Positions 34,420 to 44,570 of a stretch of 64,000 nucleotides of DNA are shown piece after piece. Each line of letters starts with the position of its first letter. Position 1 is the first letter of the stretch. This DNA is from Sordariomycetes sp. S80-01Y (Eukaryota; Ascomycota; Sordariomycetes), in the NCBI GenBank assembly GCA_037042185.1, contig JAXQJY010000027.1:1860001-1924000 (forward strand), written 5' to 3'. The translations under genes were made by a program, and so were the position numbers. The notes beneath the pieces are model-generated. The model made no database searches. It was not told the origin of the DNA and was given only the letters and a program-made list of their open reading frames with translations.

Positions 34420-36094
34420 ATGGCTGGTACAACGATTCAGCAAGCTGGCGTTGACCCGGTTGACTATGCTGCGATTGTGGCATCGTGGTCCCCCGAGCAA
34501 CGGAAGGAGAAGGAGAAGAAGTTTCTGAGGAAAATCGATGCACGACTCATCCCGATTTTGGTACGTTCTTGATTGTTGTTGTTATGACTGCGCAAGCTGA
34601 CCTCGAGCAGTTCGTCATGTACATCATGAACTACATCGATCGAAACGCCGTCCCGCACGCCCGTGTGCAAGGTCTCGAGGACGACCTTGGACTCCAGGGT
34701 GTTCAGTACAACGTTGTTCTGAGCTTGACATTTATTGGATACATCTTGATGCAAGGTAGGTGGCTTCAAAGCCCGGAACCACACAAGAACCCGAGTCACT
34801 AACGTCTTCTAGTTCCTAGCAACATGATTCTAAGTAAAGTCCGGCCCAGCTGGTATCTCTCCTGCTGCATGATTGCGTGGGGTATTGTCAGCGGTGCAAC
34901 TGGTGCAGTACAAGGCTTCAGCGGTCTAGCTGCTTGTCGCTTCTTCCTAGGAATCACGGAGGTTAGTCTATATCCTAGGTGGTCACTCTTCAACCCTAAC
35001 GAATCGTTCAGGCCCCCTTCTTCCCTGGTGTTGCGTACCTTTTCAGCGGATGGTACACGCGCAAGGAGCTCGGTCTACGGCTCGGAATCTTCTTCTGCGC
35101 GGCTATGCTTGCCGGTGCCTTCGGCGGTCTCTTCTCAGCCGGTATTGCTGCTGCTTTCGAGAATCACAGCATCCCTAGCTGGCGCTGGCTCTTCATCATC
35201 GAAGGCGTCGCTACCGTCGTTTTCGCCGTCGTGACCGGCTTCGTCATTCCTGACTGGCCATCCACCACCAAGTGGCTATCTGACGAGGAGAAGGCCCTCG
35301 GTGTGATTCGTCTTGTCGAGGATGCCGGCGATGAAGAAGAGGACATCAACACCTGGAGCGCCTTCAAGATGGCCTCCAAGGATTTCCGTGTTTGGCTCTG
35401 CATTCTGGGCCAGCTTTGTATCCAGGCAGTGGCGTCCTTGACCAACTTCTTGCCTACCCTCGTCAAAGACTTCGGCTACCCAACTATCGAGACTCTTCTT
35501 CTTACGGCTCCACCGTTTCTCTTTACCGCTATCTTCTGCCTGTTCAACACCTGGTACTCCGACCGTACGAGCAAGCGTTCGCCTCATATGATCTATCCTT
35601 CGCTCGCCGCGATCGCGGGTATCATCATCACCATGGCTACCACCAATACTGGCGCCCGTTACTTTGCTCTTTTCCCAATGTTGGCAGGTACCTACGGTTG
35701 CTTCCAGATCTCCAACGCCTGGATGGCCAACATTGCCGCCCGTCCCCAGAAGAAGCGCGCAATTGGTCTTGCGATGAACAACTCCATTGGCAACCTGGCT
35801 CTGGTGTGGACTCCTTACCTGTACCCCGAGTCTGATGGGCCTCGCTATATGACTGCCTGGTCAGTCAATCTTGCCTTGACGGTTGTCACAATTACCAGTG
35901 CTGCTGCTCTGAGCTTCTTCCTTAGACGGGACAACACGAAATTGGAACATATCGATTCTGCCATCTCGGTCGAACAGGGAGCGGCTGATATCAAGGATGT
36001 CAGCGAGCATCTTGAGAAGCACGGCGAACACACGACCGCAGGCAGGGCTCTCGGGGGCGCTAACGCCGGGGCGAAGGCCAAGTACGATGTCTAG
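34420..36094 (+). CDS. MFS transporter, anion:cation symporter (allantoate permease-like) family
   Basis: Four exons, 34420-34560, 34611-34755, 34813-34961 and 35012-36094, coding for 505 residues. All introns have good ends (GTACGT, GTAGGT, GTTAGT donors). A cytosolic N-terminus ends in RKIDARLIPIL, the usual lead to TM1, followed by MNYIDRNAVPHARVQGL. Family motifs include VPSNMIL, ACRFFLGITEAPFFPGV, LFSGWYTRKELGLRL and WRWLFIIEG; twelve membrane segments fit. Members import organic anions such as allantoate, nicotinate, tartrate or sugar acids. Beside a sugar-acid kinase and a dehydrogenase, a sugar acid is the likely cargo (inference). Divergent to the dehydrogenase, and followed by the regulator gene on the same strand. 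Confidence 0.93.
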
Positions 36095-36564
36095 ATAGCT
36101 TTCTAACCTTGTTAGTGTCATTGATCCAAGTACTATCATAAAATCCCCAATAAATGTTTATGTAACTATGCGCTGTACTTCGATTGAGTCTCATAGTCCT
36201 AAATGTCGTATTCCAATGTCCAGGGTTAGCATCGAGCCCTTCAAAAGGGGTAGAGAAAGAACTGACAAGCGCAATCCACTATAGCAACAACCGAACAAGA
36301 CCTCGGGCACTCGGCCAAATCTTCGTGACTCTGTATCCACCTTTTCGAAGCCATTGCCTTCTAATGTCCTGACTGTCGGGTTCGGACTTGTGCCCAGACC
36401 AAACGCCCCCCAGTCCTCCACACCTCCCACACTAGCATCCCCCGCATTCCCCACTAGCGAGATTGGAGAAACGCTCAAAAGAGGAGGGCATTTCCCGATT
36501 TCCCGGGCTCGAACACTCCCCATCTTAACACCATCATTCTGGGAGAGAGACAGAAAATTTCGAG
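36095..36564. other. Intergenic: MFS 3' region and regulator promoter
   Basis: 470 bases. The stretch before 36565 contains the shared word at 36493-36506. No ORF recognised. Confidence 0.5.
36493..36506 (+). promoter_or_regulatory. Second copy of the shared 14-base word
   Basis: TCCCGATTTCCCGG ends 59 bases before the ATG of the cluster A Zn2Cys6 gene, which would allow autoregulation. Identity with 33971-33984 is seen; the role is inferred. Confidence 0.45.
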
Positions 36565-38894
36565 ATGGACATGCAACCGGAATCGCAAAATGAAGAGTGC
36601 GCTGCGGGCTCGACGAAATCACCCAAGTTGCGGCGACAAAGCGAAGATGGCGAGACGAAGCCTAAGATGCTCAGGGGCGTCGGCTCCGGGCCGGGGAGGA
36701 AGTCTCGGGCTTGTAAGTGGTCCTCCTCTAATACACAGAAGAACTGAGAAACTGACAGTTGAGCTGCAGGCATGGAGTGCAAGAAACTGAAAATGAAGTG
36801 CGAAGTGTTTCCTGGAGATCGAAAATGCAAGCATTGTCTACGAAGGAAAGCCGAATGTGTTTTCAAGACAACGCAGGTGATCCAGGTCGATTCGGAAGAG
36901 GGCCTATTCGCATCTTCTGATCGCTATGAGTCTGTAACAATGCTCACGTTGAAGGTGTATTTATGCTGACGACACTGCAGAAGAAAGATGGATCTCATGA
37001 GGGAAGAGATGCGCCAAATGCGAGAGAGCCTCAACGGTCTTCTCGCGGAGAGACGTCCACAAAACACTCTGGAGCCCACCTTGACAGCACTCAACCTGCC
37101 AACTGGAACCCCGAGCAACACTCAAACGAGCCCTGCAGGGCTGTCGAGCACGAGAGAGGACAACACGCAGATGGCTATGACGAGGGAGAATTCCCTGGAG
37201 CCGGAGCACAAGCCTGATCATGCGGTCACAGTCGAAGAACCAATGAGTAGTCTTTACGAGGTCACTCGTCTGCGAAACATCAGGAGCAACAAGGCGAAGA
37301 CCGTGAGGCCGCATCCCGGCAGCCAGGGCGAGCTGAATGATTTTATCTCGAGGGGTGTGATATCGGAGCACGAAGCGGAGGAGCTCTATAAGATGTAAGC
37401 TCACCGCTGAACCTGTGGCGCACTCGCTGACATTGCAAAAGCTTCCACATGTCTCTCAACCATTACCTCTGGGTTGGCTTGGAACAAACGCATCCCTCCT
37501 TCTATTCAGTCCGCAAATCCTCTGAGCTCCTCACGGCAACTATCCTCGCAGTAACGGCTCTTCACATTCCCACCAGTGCCGAGACGTTCGACAAGTGCTA
37601 TCGCGAATTCCTAGGCCTGATCTCGTCATCAATGTTCTCCCGATACCACAGCATTGACGATGTACGAGGCCTTTGCATCGCCGCGTTCTGGCTATCCGAC
37701 GTCTCGTGGAAGTTGTCGGGGCATGCGATCCGGATCGCCACCGAGCTCAACATCCACCAGTCTTTCGCCAAGGCACTCGAGGGCGACAGGGAGCACTTTC
37801 AGCGAGCGAGGCTATGGTATATGCTCTATGTTTGCGACCACCACTTCAGCATTGCCTACGGCCGACCGCCCATGATCGCCGAGTCAATACAGATTCGGGA
37901 GCATGAGCTGTTCCTTTCTTCGCCGTTCTCTGATGCCATCGATGCGAGGATACTGTCGCAAGTCTCGCTGATGCAGATCCTAACGCGAGTATATGAACGC
38001 TTCGCAGAAAGACGACTTCCCTCGATCAACACGATCCGTAATGGACCGAATGGACCCATGACACCGTCGGATTCATCAGCAACGATGCTTACGGAGGAGG
38101 ATTTTGTAGATGTGCGCAACTTCAACCTGGAGATCGAGCAGTGGCGCATGCGGTGGTATTCTCGACAGAGAGCGAACAGCTTCATCGGAAAGTTCCCACC
38201 ACAGGGCATCATCCTGTACTCGTACTTCGCCAAGCTGCAGCTCAACATCCTGGCGGTTAGGGGTGTTAGCCTCAACTCCGGCAGACTGTCTACCGAGCGA
38301 AAGGAGCTGACCAACATGGCAATCTCGGCAGCTGCAAGTATTCTGACGTTTGTGCTGGAAGAGGAGGACATGCGGCGCGCCCTCGTCGGCACGCCACTTT
38401 ACGTCCACATGATGATCGCTTTCGCCTCCGTCTTCTTGATGAAGGTGGCGACGAAGTGGAACCGAATCATGGGCTTCAACATCGAGCACTCGTACGCCAA
38501 CGTCTCACGGCTGTTGGAGAAGATGATTGAACTCCTCAAAAACAGCGTCACGTCCGATCGCCATGTCCTGCACCACATCGCCGCCGGCTTGGAGAAGATG
38601 CTCGGTACAATGACCTCCGAAGCCAAGGACGAAGAACAAGGACAGCAAGAAGTAGCTGATCCGATGCGGCACAATATGGGATACGGGAGCTCGCCCATGA
38701 TTAGCTCTGGCTTTGGGGCGGCAGTTCAGGGGGCGCAGCTGATTGCCCCTGGATGGGATCCCACCTCGCACCCACCGACGGATGACTTCTTTGGAGACGG
38801 AAGCACTTTCATGAATGACGCTATGCTATACGAGGCTTTTGGAACGGAGAGCTCAAACGATGTTTACAACTTACTTAGCAGTCACTTTCAGTAG
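36565..38894 (+). CDS. Zn2Cys6 fungal transcription factor (cluster A)
   Basis: Four exons: 36565-36712, 36770-about 36929, 36981-37394 and 37442-38894, about 724 residues. The zinc cluster is split by intron 1 and reads C-x2-C-x6-C-x8-C-x2-C-x6-C (starting CMECKKLKMKC). A coiled-coil-like linker (MDLMREEMRQMRESL) follows. Intron 2 is the least certain: the frame requires a GTCTGT donor at 36930, a weak consensus. The fungal_trans domain lies in the last exon (FQRARLWYMLYVCDHHFSIAYGRPP). Such regulators bind CGG-type sites as dimers and usually act on nearby genes. Position between transporter and kinase makes it the probable cluster A activator. Its stop is 43 bases from the kinase stop on the other strand, so the 3' ends probably overlap. 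Confidence 0.88.
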
Positions 38895-38937
38895 TAGGTG
38901 AACACTTTGATATTTGTTTTTGCGGCTCCTAGATCAA

Positions 38938-40395
38938 TCAGCTCTTCTCGACCCTCCAGCCCTTCACCACATCGAAAAGAGTTTGCTCAGAGCCGACATT
39001 CCCCGGGAAGACCACGTATGGTAGACCTGGCCACTTGCTTTCCGGCTCGTCGCACCTCCACAGCGGCACTCCGGGCGCAGCCTGTCCCACAATCATAGCC
39101 CTCTTAAACCTCAAGCCCTTGGTCGCCATGTCTGAGCTTGTGATACCACCCTTCGCAATGACATATCGTGGCTTCTGCTCCAGTTGTTCCAAGAAAGACA
39201 CCAGAGCTTTCGCAACTATGGAGCCGATATCCAAGGACTTGGCTTCGTCGGCTCCAGTGATAAGCTCGCGAGATGTCATGATTAAAACGTCTTGACCTTT
39301 CTTGATCTCAGCGGATGCCGTTTCTAGAGCGCTCGAGATAGCCTTAGTTATGTTGTCCGGAGACTCGAGAAGCTTCCGCACGTCGAGCACGACAGTTGTC
39401 AGCTTGTCGCCGCTCTTGGACCGCAAAACCTCGAGTTGAGCAGTCGTCTTGGGCACGTAGCTTCCAGCAATGACCAAACCGCCGACATCCCCTGACAGCT
39501 TCAGCTGACCGGCGGATATAGGGTCAATACCTTCGATAGCCAGCCTTGCGGACACGAACGCTGCACCGGTCCGAAAGAGGAATCTCTTTCCGGAACTCGA
39601 GGCCTGGAGCAGAGCTTCAACCACAACATCCATGTCTTCCTCGGCAGCTGCATTGACAACAATGACTGGTTTCTTCACCTTCTCCGTCGTCTCGAGAAGC
39701 TGCTTCAGCACTGCGTCCGTGCCGCCATCGCGTATCGTGTCGATGCTCAGTGATGATACCTGCTCCGGCTTGATCGAGCCCTTGGCCTTCTCCACCACAT
39801 AGTCCTTCAAATTCGAGTTATTGTAGCCGAAAGTGGCGTCCTTGGCAAAAGGTGTGTGAGAAGCAGGCAAGAGTCTGTCGCCCTCGGCGACATAGTGGAC
39901 GTCATCAATCGTATAGCGCCCTCCTTGCAAGAAAAATGGACAGACAACCCAAGCGTCTGCCTCTCCCAAGACGGCCTCCGTAGCCTCCGCCTCGAGCGGG
40001 AAGTGCCCCCTCAAGGTCGAATCACTCCGCAGTACTACCTCGAACGGGGTGTCCGTTTGCTTACTAGCCGCCTGCAAATTTGTGCAGATTTCTGTGATGA
40101 GCGCACGAGCAGGCTCCGGATGGAGGGCGCGTGAGTTGGTGAGGATAAAGAAGCCTGAGCCAGAGGGTGTAGCCTTGAACTCGGACACAAGCTGCGGGAC
40201 GGACCAGGTCGTGAGGATGCTGATGTCGTGGCAGGTTTGGGTGCCGGTTGGGTCGTCGTCGAGGGTGACGAGAATTGGGGCTTTGGAGTTGGAGGATAGA
40301 GACGACTTTGTCTTTGCCCGGAGTCCTTGAGCCTTGATGGGAGGCAAGTCTGCGAGAGTTGACTTGAGGTCGCGGACCCCGTTCTGATCGACCAT
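38938..40395 (-). CDS. DUF1537 four-carbon acid sugar kinase
   Basis: One exon of 485 residues. The start at 40395 is the first ATG in frame; upstream frame extends but has no ATG. The N-terminal domain shows LVTLDDDPTGTQT and VVLRSDSTLRGHFP, and GGRYTIDDVHYV. The C-terminal nucleotide-binding domain has IAGSYVPKTTAQL, VIAKGGITSSD, KRAMIVGQAAPGVPLW and VFPGNVGSEQ. These are the marks of the DUF1537 kinases, shown in bacteria to phosphorylate D-threonate, D-erythronate, 3-oxo-tetronates and related branched acids before cleavage or decarboxylation. Substrate here is unknown. No partner aldolase or decarboxylase was found in the window. Likely cytosolic. Few introns in this and the isomerase gene fit a bacterial origin. 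Confidence 0.9.
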   Translation of the reverse strand: MVDQNGVRDLKSTLADLPPIKAQGLRAKTKSSLSSNSKAPILVTLDDDPTGTQTCHDISILTTWSVPQLVSEFKATPSGSGFFILTNSRALHPEPARALITEICTNLQAASKQTDTPFEVVLRSDSTLRGHFPLEAEATEAVLGEADAWVVCPFFLQGGRYTIDDVHYVAEGDRLLPASHTPFAKDATFGYNNSNLKDYVVEKAKGSIKPEQVSSLSIDTIRDGGTDAVLKQLLETTEKVKKPVIVVNAAAEEDMDVVVEALLQASSSGKRFLFRTGAAFVSARLAIEGIDPISAGQLKLSGDVGGLVIAGSYVPKTTAQLEVLRSKSGDKLTTVVLDVRKLLESPDNITKAISSALETASAEIKKGQDVLIMTSRELITGADEAKSLDIGSIVAKALVSFLEQLEQKPRYVIAKGGITSSDMATKGLRFKRAMIVGQAAPGVPLWRCDEPESKWPGLPYVVFPGNVGSEQTLFDVVKGWRVEKS

Positions 40396-40838
40396 CTTGG
40401 TGGTGGGTCGAGGAGGGGGTGCTGATGAGGGGCGCTGGTTTGCAAGTAATCCTTGCACTTTGTGTAATATGCTGGTGATAGAAGCGACCGAGGATTTGGT
40501 ATGGTGAATTGAAGTAGACAAGGATATCAAATGTAGTTATGAGTGGGTGTGAGAAGGTAGTGAAGAGGGAATCGGGACAAAGACCGATGCCGCCGGAGAC
40601 AGGTCCGAGCTGGCGGCTAACGCACCCACGCCGAGCGGCCTTTCGGGAAAAGCACTTTCATACAACATTTGGGAACTTACAGAAGTGCGAGCTCTAGCGA
40701 AAATGATAGATCCGAATATCATACAATGAAAAGTTCTATGTACTTGCAGATATATACGGGTCGGTGTGGGTATATGCAATCAATCAAACACGCAAGACAT
40801 CAAAGTCGTGTCTCATAAGCCGTTGTTTTCTCCCTCTC
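40396..40838. other. Intergenic: kinase promoter and lipase 3' region
   Basis: 443 bases. Contains the word TCCCGATTCCC on the minus strand at 40567-40577, a one-base-shorter version of the cluster A promoter word. No gene. Confidence 0.5.
40567..40577 (-). promoter_or_regulatory. Variant of cluster A promoter word upstream of kinase
   Basis: TCCCGATTCCC, 172 bases before the kinase ATG, differs from TCCCGATTTCCC by one T. Seen directly; regulatory meaning inferred. Confidence 0.35.
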
Positions 40839-41886
40839 TCATTCGCCGTTGACAAAAGCAATATCCTGCTCAACCCATCCATTGAGACGGTCCTCGAGCT
40901 CAGCATCATCAGCGTCGGACGCCCTCTTGACACCAAAGTCGCCGCTGCAGCCCGAGATCTCGCCAAAGTAGTTCAAGTGCGCATCGATGTTGAGACCGAA
41001 GGTGCCCGCGTTGCATTTGATGTTAGCGTTGCCGGGGCAGACCTTGATATCGCTGACAGGGTAGTCGGGGCCGCTGATTCCAGCGACGGACAGCCAGTAC
41101 TCGGGGGAAGTGTGGCGGTAGCCGAAGATGATGGGAGGCAGGCGAGGGACAGGGTCGTCGATGTGGGTGATGCGGTATTCGGGTCCATCCTGGGCGGAGA
41201 TGTAGTCGCTAACTACATCGTTGCCGACACGGGGGCTCCCGTACGAGTAAATGTCGACGGCGATTCCCTGGTTGCGGAGATCAGCAGCTCCGAGGGTAGC
41301 AACTGCAGCACCGAGGGAGTGGCCAGTGGCAATGACCTTGAAGCCGGGGTGAGCGCTCAGGGCTTCGGTGATGGTTGACGAGACGCCGGAAGCCATTTCG
41401 TTCCACGCAAAGTTGAACCCATCGTGGACCTTGGCGCCAGCCGTCAAGCTGCTGTCCTCGAAGTCGAAGTTAAGGTTGCTGATCCAGTTGCGGACATTGC
41501 TGCTGCCACGGACAGAAAGAACGATCTCACTACGAGACTCATCGAGAGCTACGTAGCCAGCGATGCCGGTCCAGAGGCCATCGAAGCTACCGAGAATAGT
41601 CGCACCATTGGCCTCAACAGTAGGGCAGTTGCCGCTACAGGTAATAGGGGTTCCAGCCGCTAGGCCAACATTGCAGTAAGAGGCACCAGCGTGCTCGGCA
41701 AAGAAGGCAAAGTTGTCGACCTCAGCGTCACCGACGGACTCTTCGCAAGGTTAGCCGAGAACTCACAACACGACGGATCTACTTACGCCTAGCTACGTGG
41801 CGAAGCGCTGTGGCATAGTCCTGGGCTGACCTTATGGGAGTGGCAATTGCCACAGCGGCCAAAGACAATATCGACAGGGCCAACAT
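40839..41886 (-). CDS. Secreted class 3 lipase
   Basis: Exons 41787-41886 and 40839-41740, intron of 46 bases (GTAAGT..AAG, branch GCTAAC), 333 residues. A signal peptide is clear (MLALSILSLAAVAIATPIRS), with a short propeptide. The alpha/beta-hydrolase core has VLSVRGSSNVRNWISNL (oxyanion region), the nucleophile elbow GHSLGAA with Ser about 175, an acid in HIDDPVPRLPP, and the closing His in DAHLNYFGEISGC. This is the Rhizomucor/Thermomyces lanuginosus lipase family (fungal class 3). The C-terminal extension after the His is about 40 residues and acidic. It cleaves acylglycerol or related esters outside the cell. Lies between the kinase and the GH105 gene; a role with the acid-sugar genes is not evident. 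Confidence 0.93.
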
Positions 41887-43409
41887 ATTGCTTGAGTATA
41901 GACCTTGGCGACTGGAAGGGACCTCGTGTAAACCACTTGGGAGCGAGCTGGTAACTAGCCAACATAGCCTTGGGTAGGTGCCGTCCCTTTTGTAACAAAG
42001 ACACAGCTTCGACTCAAGACTTTGACTAGCCCGCTTGGGATAGAATGCCGGGTGCACACGTCGTCTTGCAGAACGACGGTGAACTAGGTGGTCTCGCTGG
42101 GAACTATCGCGAAGCCACTATTCCGCCGACGGCAGGAAAAAGGAAGCCCACGCCCCTGCATGGCCCTTTTGCCCCGCCATTAAACCTGCGACAAAAACGA
42201 CATTGCCGTCAAAGACGAGAGGGAAGCCCATCTCCAGGCCGCCAAGCGATCCAAACGGTGCACTGGTCCGGCATGCTGAGCGGCCGTGCGGGTAAAGGGC
42301 CGGTTGAGGCATAGTATTGCTGGTCCCCAGAGAGGAGATGGGTCGTGGTTTCCCGGCAGACCTTCCCATCTAGGCATGAGGTTCCCGCACATGGGGACAA
42401 AAGGGTGCCACGTGAGGGGGAGAAGCTGAGATGTGATTGATTGAGAAAGGCTGGGCTTGGCTGGGGTCGACAAGGAAGATGTGCCGATCGTGAGGTCTGG
42501 TGGGGACTGGGTTGGGGTTGCCCCGTGCTTCGTATGCTTGCCATCGGCCATGCGGAGTTCGAGAAGTTCGGAATCCGGAAACTGTGTGAGATGACGAATC
42601 CCCCCTGCGCTGCGTGCTTTTGCTGGCAACTGACTCTGGTCGCACAGACGGCGTCGCTGATGGGACTGTCTTAACCGCAGCCGTTGGCGAGATCGTCAGG
42701 CCCATGACTATGTTGGCGTTTTGCGGCGCCCGAATATTGACATCTGCTCCGTCGCAGGAGGGAAGACATGATGCAAAGAGGCTGAGTCGGGATATGAGTC
42801 AGGATAATCAGTCAGTTTGATTGGCCTGTAAATCCAGTGTGAGCCGGCAGCCGGCGTCCCCAACAATGACTTGAGGGTCGACATTAAGATCATCAGAGCT
42901 TCAAGACATCGAGGTCAGGCCGATGGCGCCTTTTCTGTGACCATGACAGTATTGATGGCCGCCAGCGAAGGCAGTGCTTGCAAAGGCAGGGCTGAACTTG
43001 TGATCAATGGTCGTAATTGCAACCAGTTGTCAAAGTCCTGTGATTGAAAACTTGTGACCAGTTTTGGCGCTTGGAGTCAACAGGATACGTCGTACTCCGA
43101 CTTGAGAAGGGTGCATATCACCCAAGCGCGAGCTCACATGTCCGCTTTAGTGCGTGTTGATGGTTTCAACTGGCCTCACAAAGACGATTCATACGAGAAC
43201 AAACTCCAGTGTCGATGATGATCCCAACTAGACTTACTGCAACAAAGTGTTAAATGCGGGAGTGGGCAGGTAACTGGGAGTATACAAAAATGTTTATATA
43301 AAGTCAATGAAAACATCAGAAAACAATCTACTTTTGATGAAATTCGCCTGTTGCATATTGTCCCTATTGAAAGCTCTAAACCCCGCACCTGGGACATCGG
43401 TATAACACT
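41887..43409. other. Divergent intergenic region between lipase and GH105
   Basis: 1,523 bases. Minus-strand frames at 42180-42705 overlap in all phases and lack protein-like composition, so I call none. Sequence just before 43410 is A/T-rich with a TATA-like stretch (TATATAAAG) at about 43294-43302. Confidence 0.5.
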
Positions 43410-44570
43410 ATGCGCTCCCATGTCTTTGCCTTCATACTCGGCTTTACGCCCCAAGTGTGCCACTCTCTGCCCAGCCGCGTCAGTATGGATGCACGCAACG
43501 ACCATGTCGACTGGTCGGTGGGGATAGTGGACTCAACGTTGGAGCGGTATACTCCTTATACCTTTGAAGGATGGCAATACTTCACCGGGTTCTACCTCTT
43601 AGGCCAATACGAGGTCTACAAGCGGACAGGCGAAGAGCGCTATCTGGACTTCATACAACAGTGGGCGGATCGTTGGATCGACGACCAAGGCAACGTCAAC
43701 GTCGAGATTCACAGCCTTGACTTCATGCAGGCTGCGAACGTATTCCTGCTGCTGCATGAGGAAACAAAAGACTCAAAGTACCGCCAGGCTGCGTCGCATG
43801 TTCGCAACCTTCTCGATGACTACCCGCGCACTCAAGACGGAGGCTTCTGGCACGCTGAAGACTTGCCTCATCAGCTCTGGTCTGACGGCGTCTTCATGGT
43901 CAACCCCTTCCTCATCCGCTACGGAGCCATGTTTGACGAGTCCGACTACGCCAACGACGAAGCTGTGAGGCAACTCAAGGTTTATGGGAAGCATCTCCAG
44001 GTGGACAACGGACTATTGCAGCACGCATACGATGAGTCCCGGCAACAAGATTGGTCAGACCCGGAGACTGGTCGCTCGGAGGAGCAGTGGTGCCGGGCTA
44101 TGGGCTGGTACGGCCTGACGATGATGGACGTCTTGGATGTTCTCCCAGAAGAGCACCATGGCCGCGGGGATATCATCAAGAGACTTGAACGGTTTGCCAA
44201 AGGCGTAGTCAAATACCAAGACCACAGGAGCGGCCGCTGGTTTCAGGTGGTCAACAAGGGCTACGAAGAGGAGAACTGGACCGAGACGTCATGCTCAGCA
44301 ATGTTCACATATGTCCTCTCACGATCGCTTGAGAAGGGATACCTCAAAGACAGGGGCCTGAGTGCTGCGGTGGGCAGGGGGGCTTCAGGCGTTCTGGAAC
44401 GCATTGGGAAGAATGATGAAGGGCTCACGGATGTACAGGAGATCTGTATCGGGACGGGTGTTGGGAACCTGAGCTTCTATTTTAACCGACCTCGCGCGAC
44501 CAACGATCTACACGGTCTCGGTGCAGTCCTCTTGATGCTCGAGCAAGTCAACCACGGCAGAGACAAGTAG
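43410..44570 (+). CDS. GH105 unsaturated rhamnogalacturonyl hydrolase
   Basis: One exon, 386 residues. The (alpha/alpha)6 fold of GH105/GH88 is visible from repeated aromatic-rich helices (FEGWQYFTGFYLLGQYEV, DFMQAANVFLLLHEET). The catalytic Asp is probably residue 159 in HQLWSDGVFMVNPF, matching the general acid of Bacillus YteR. Further family motifs are EEQWCRAMGWYGL, WFQVVNKG, NWTETSCSAMFTY and VQEICIGTGVG. These enzymes hydrate and so remove unsaturated galacturonic acid from oligosaccharides left by pectate or rhamnogalacturonan lyases. The first 19 residues (MRSHVFAFILGFTPQVCHS) could be a signal peptide, though weak. It fits the island's carbohydrate theme by acting on pectin fragments. 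Confidence 0.93.
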   Translation: MRSHVFAFILGFTPQVCHSLPSRVSMDARNDHVDWSVGIVDSTLERYTPYTFEGWQYFTGFYLLGQYEVYKRTGEERYLDFIQQWADRWIDDQGNVNVEIHSLDFMQAANVFLLLHEETKDSKYRQAASHVRNLLDDYPRTQDGGFWHAEDLPHQLWSDGVFMVNPFLIRYGAMFDESDYANDEAVRQLKVYGKHLQVDNGLLQHAYDESRQQDWSDPETGRSEEQWCRAMGWYGLTMMDVLDVLPEEHHGRGDIIKRLERFAKGVVKYQDHRSGRWFQVVNKGYEEENWTETSCSAMFTYVLSRSLEKGYLKDRGLSAAVGRGASGVLERIGKNDEGLTDVQEICIGTGVGNLSFYFNRPRATNDLHGLGAVLLMLEQVNHGRDK

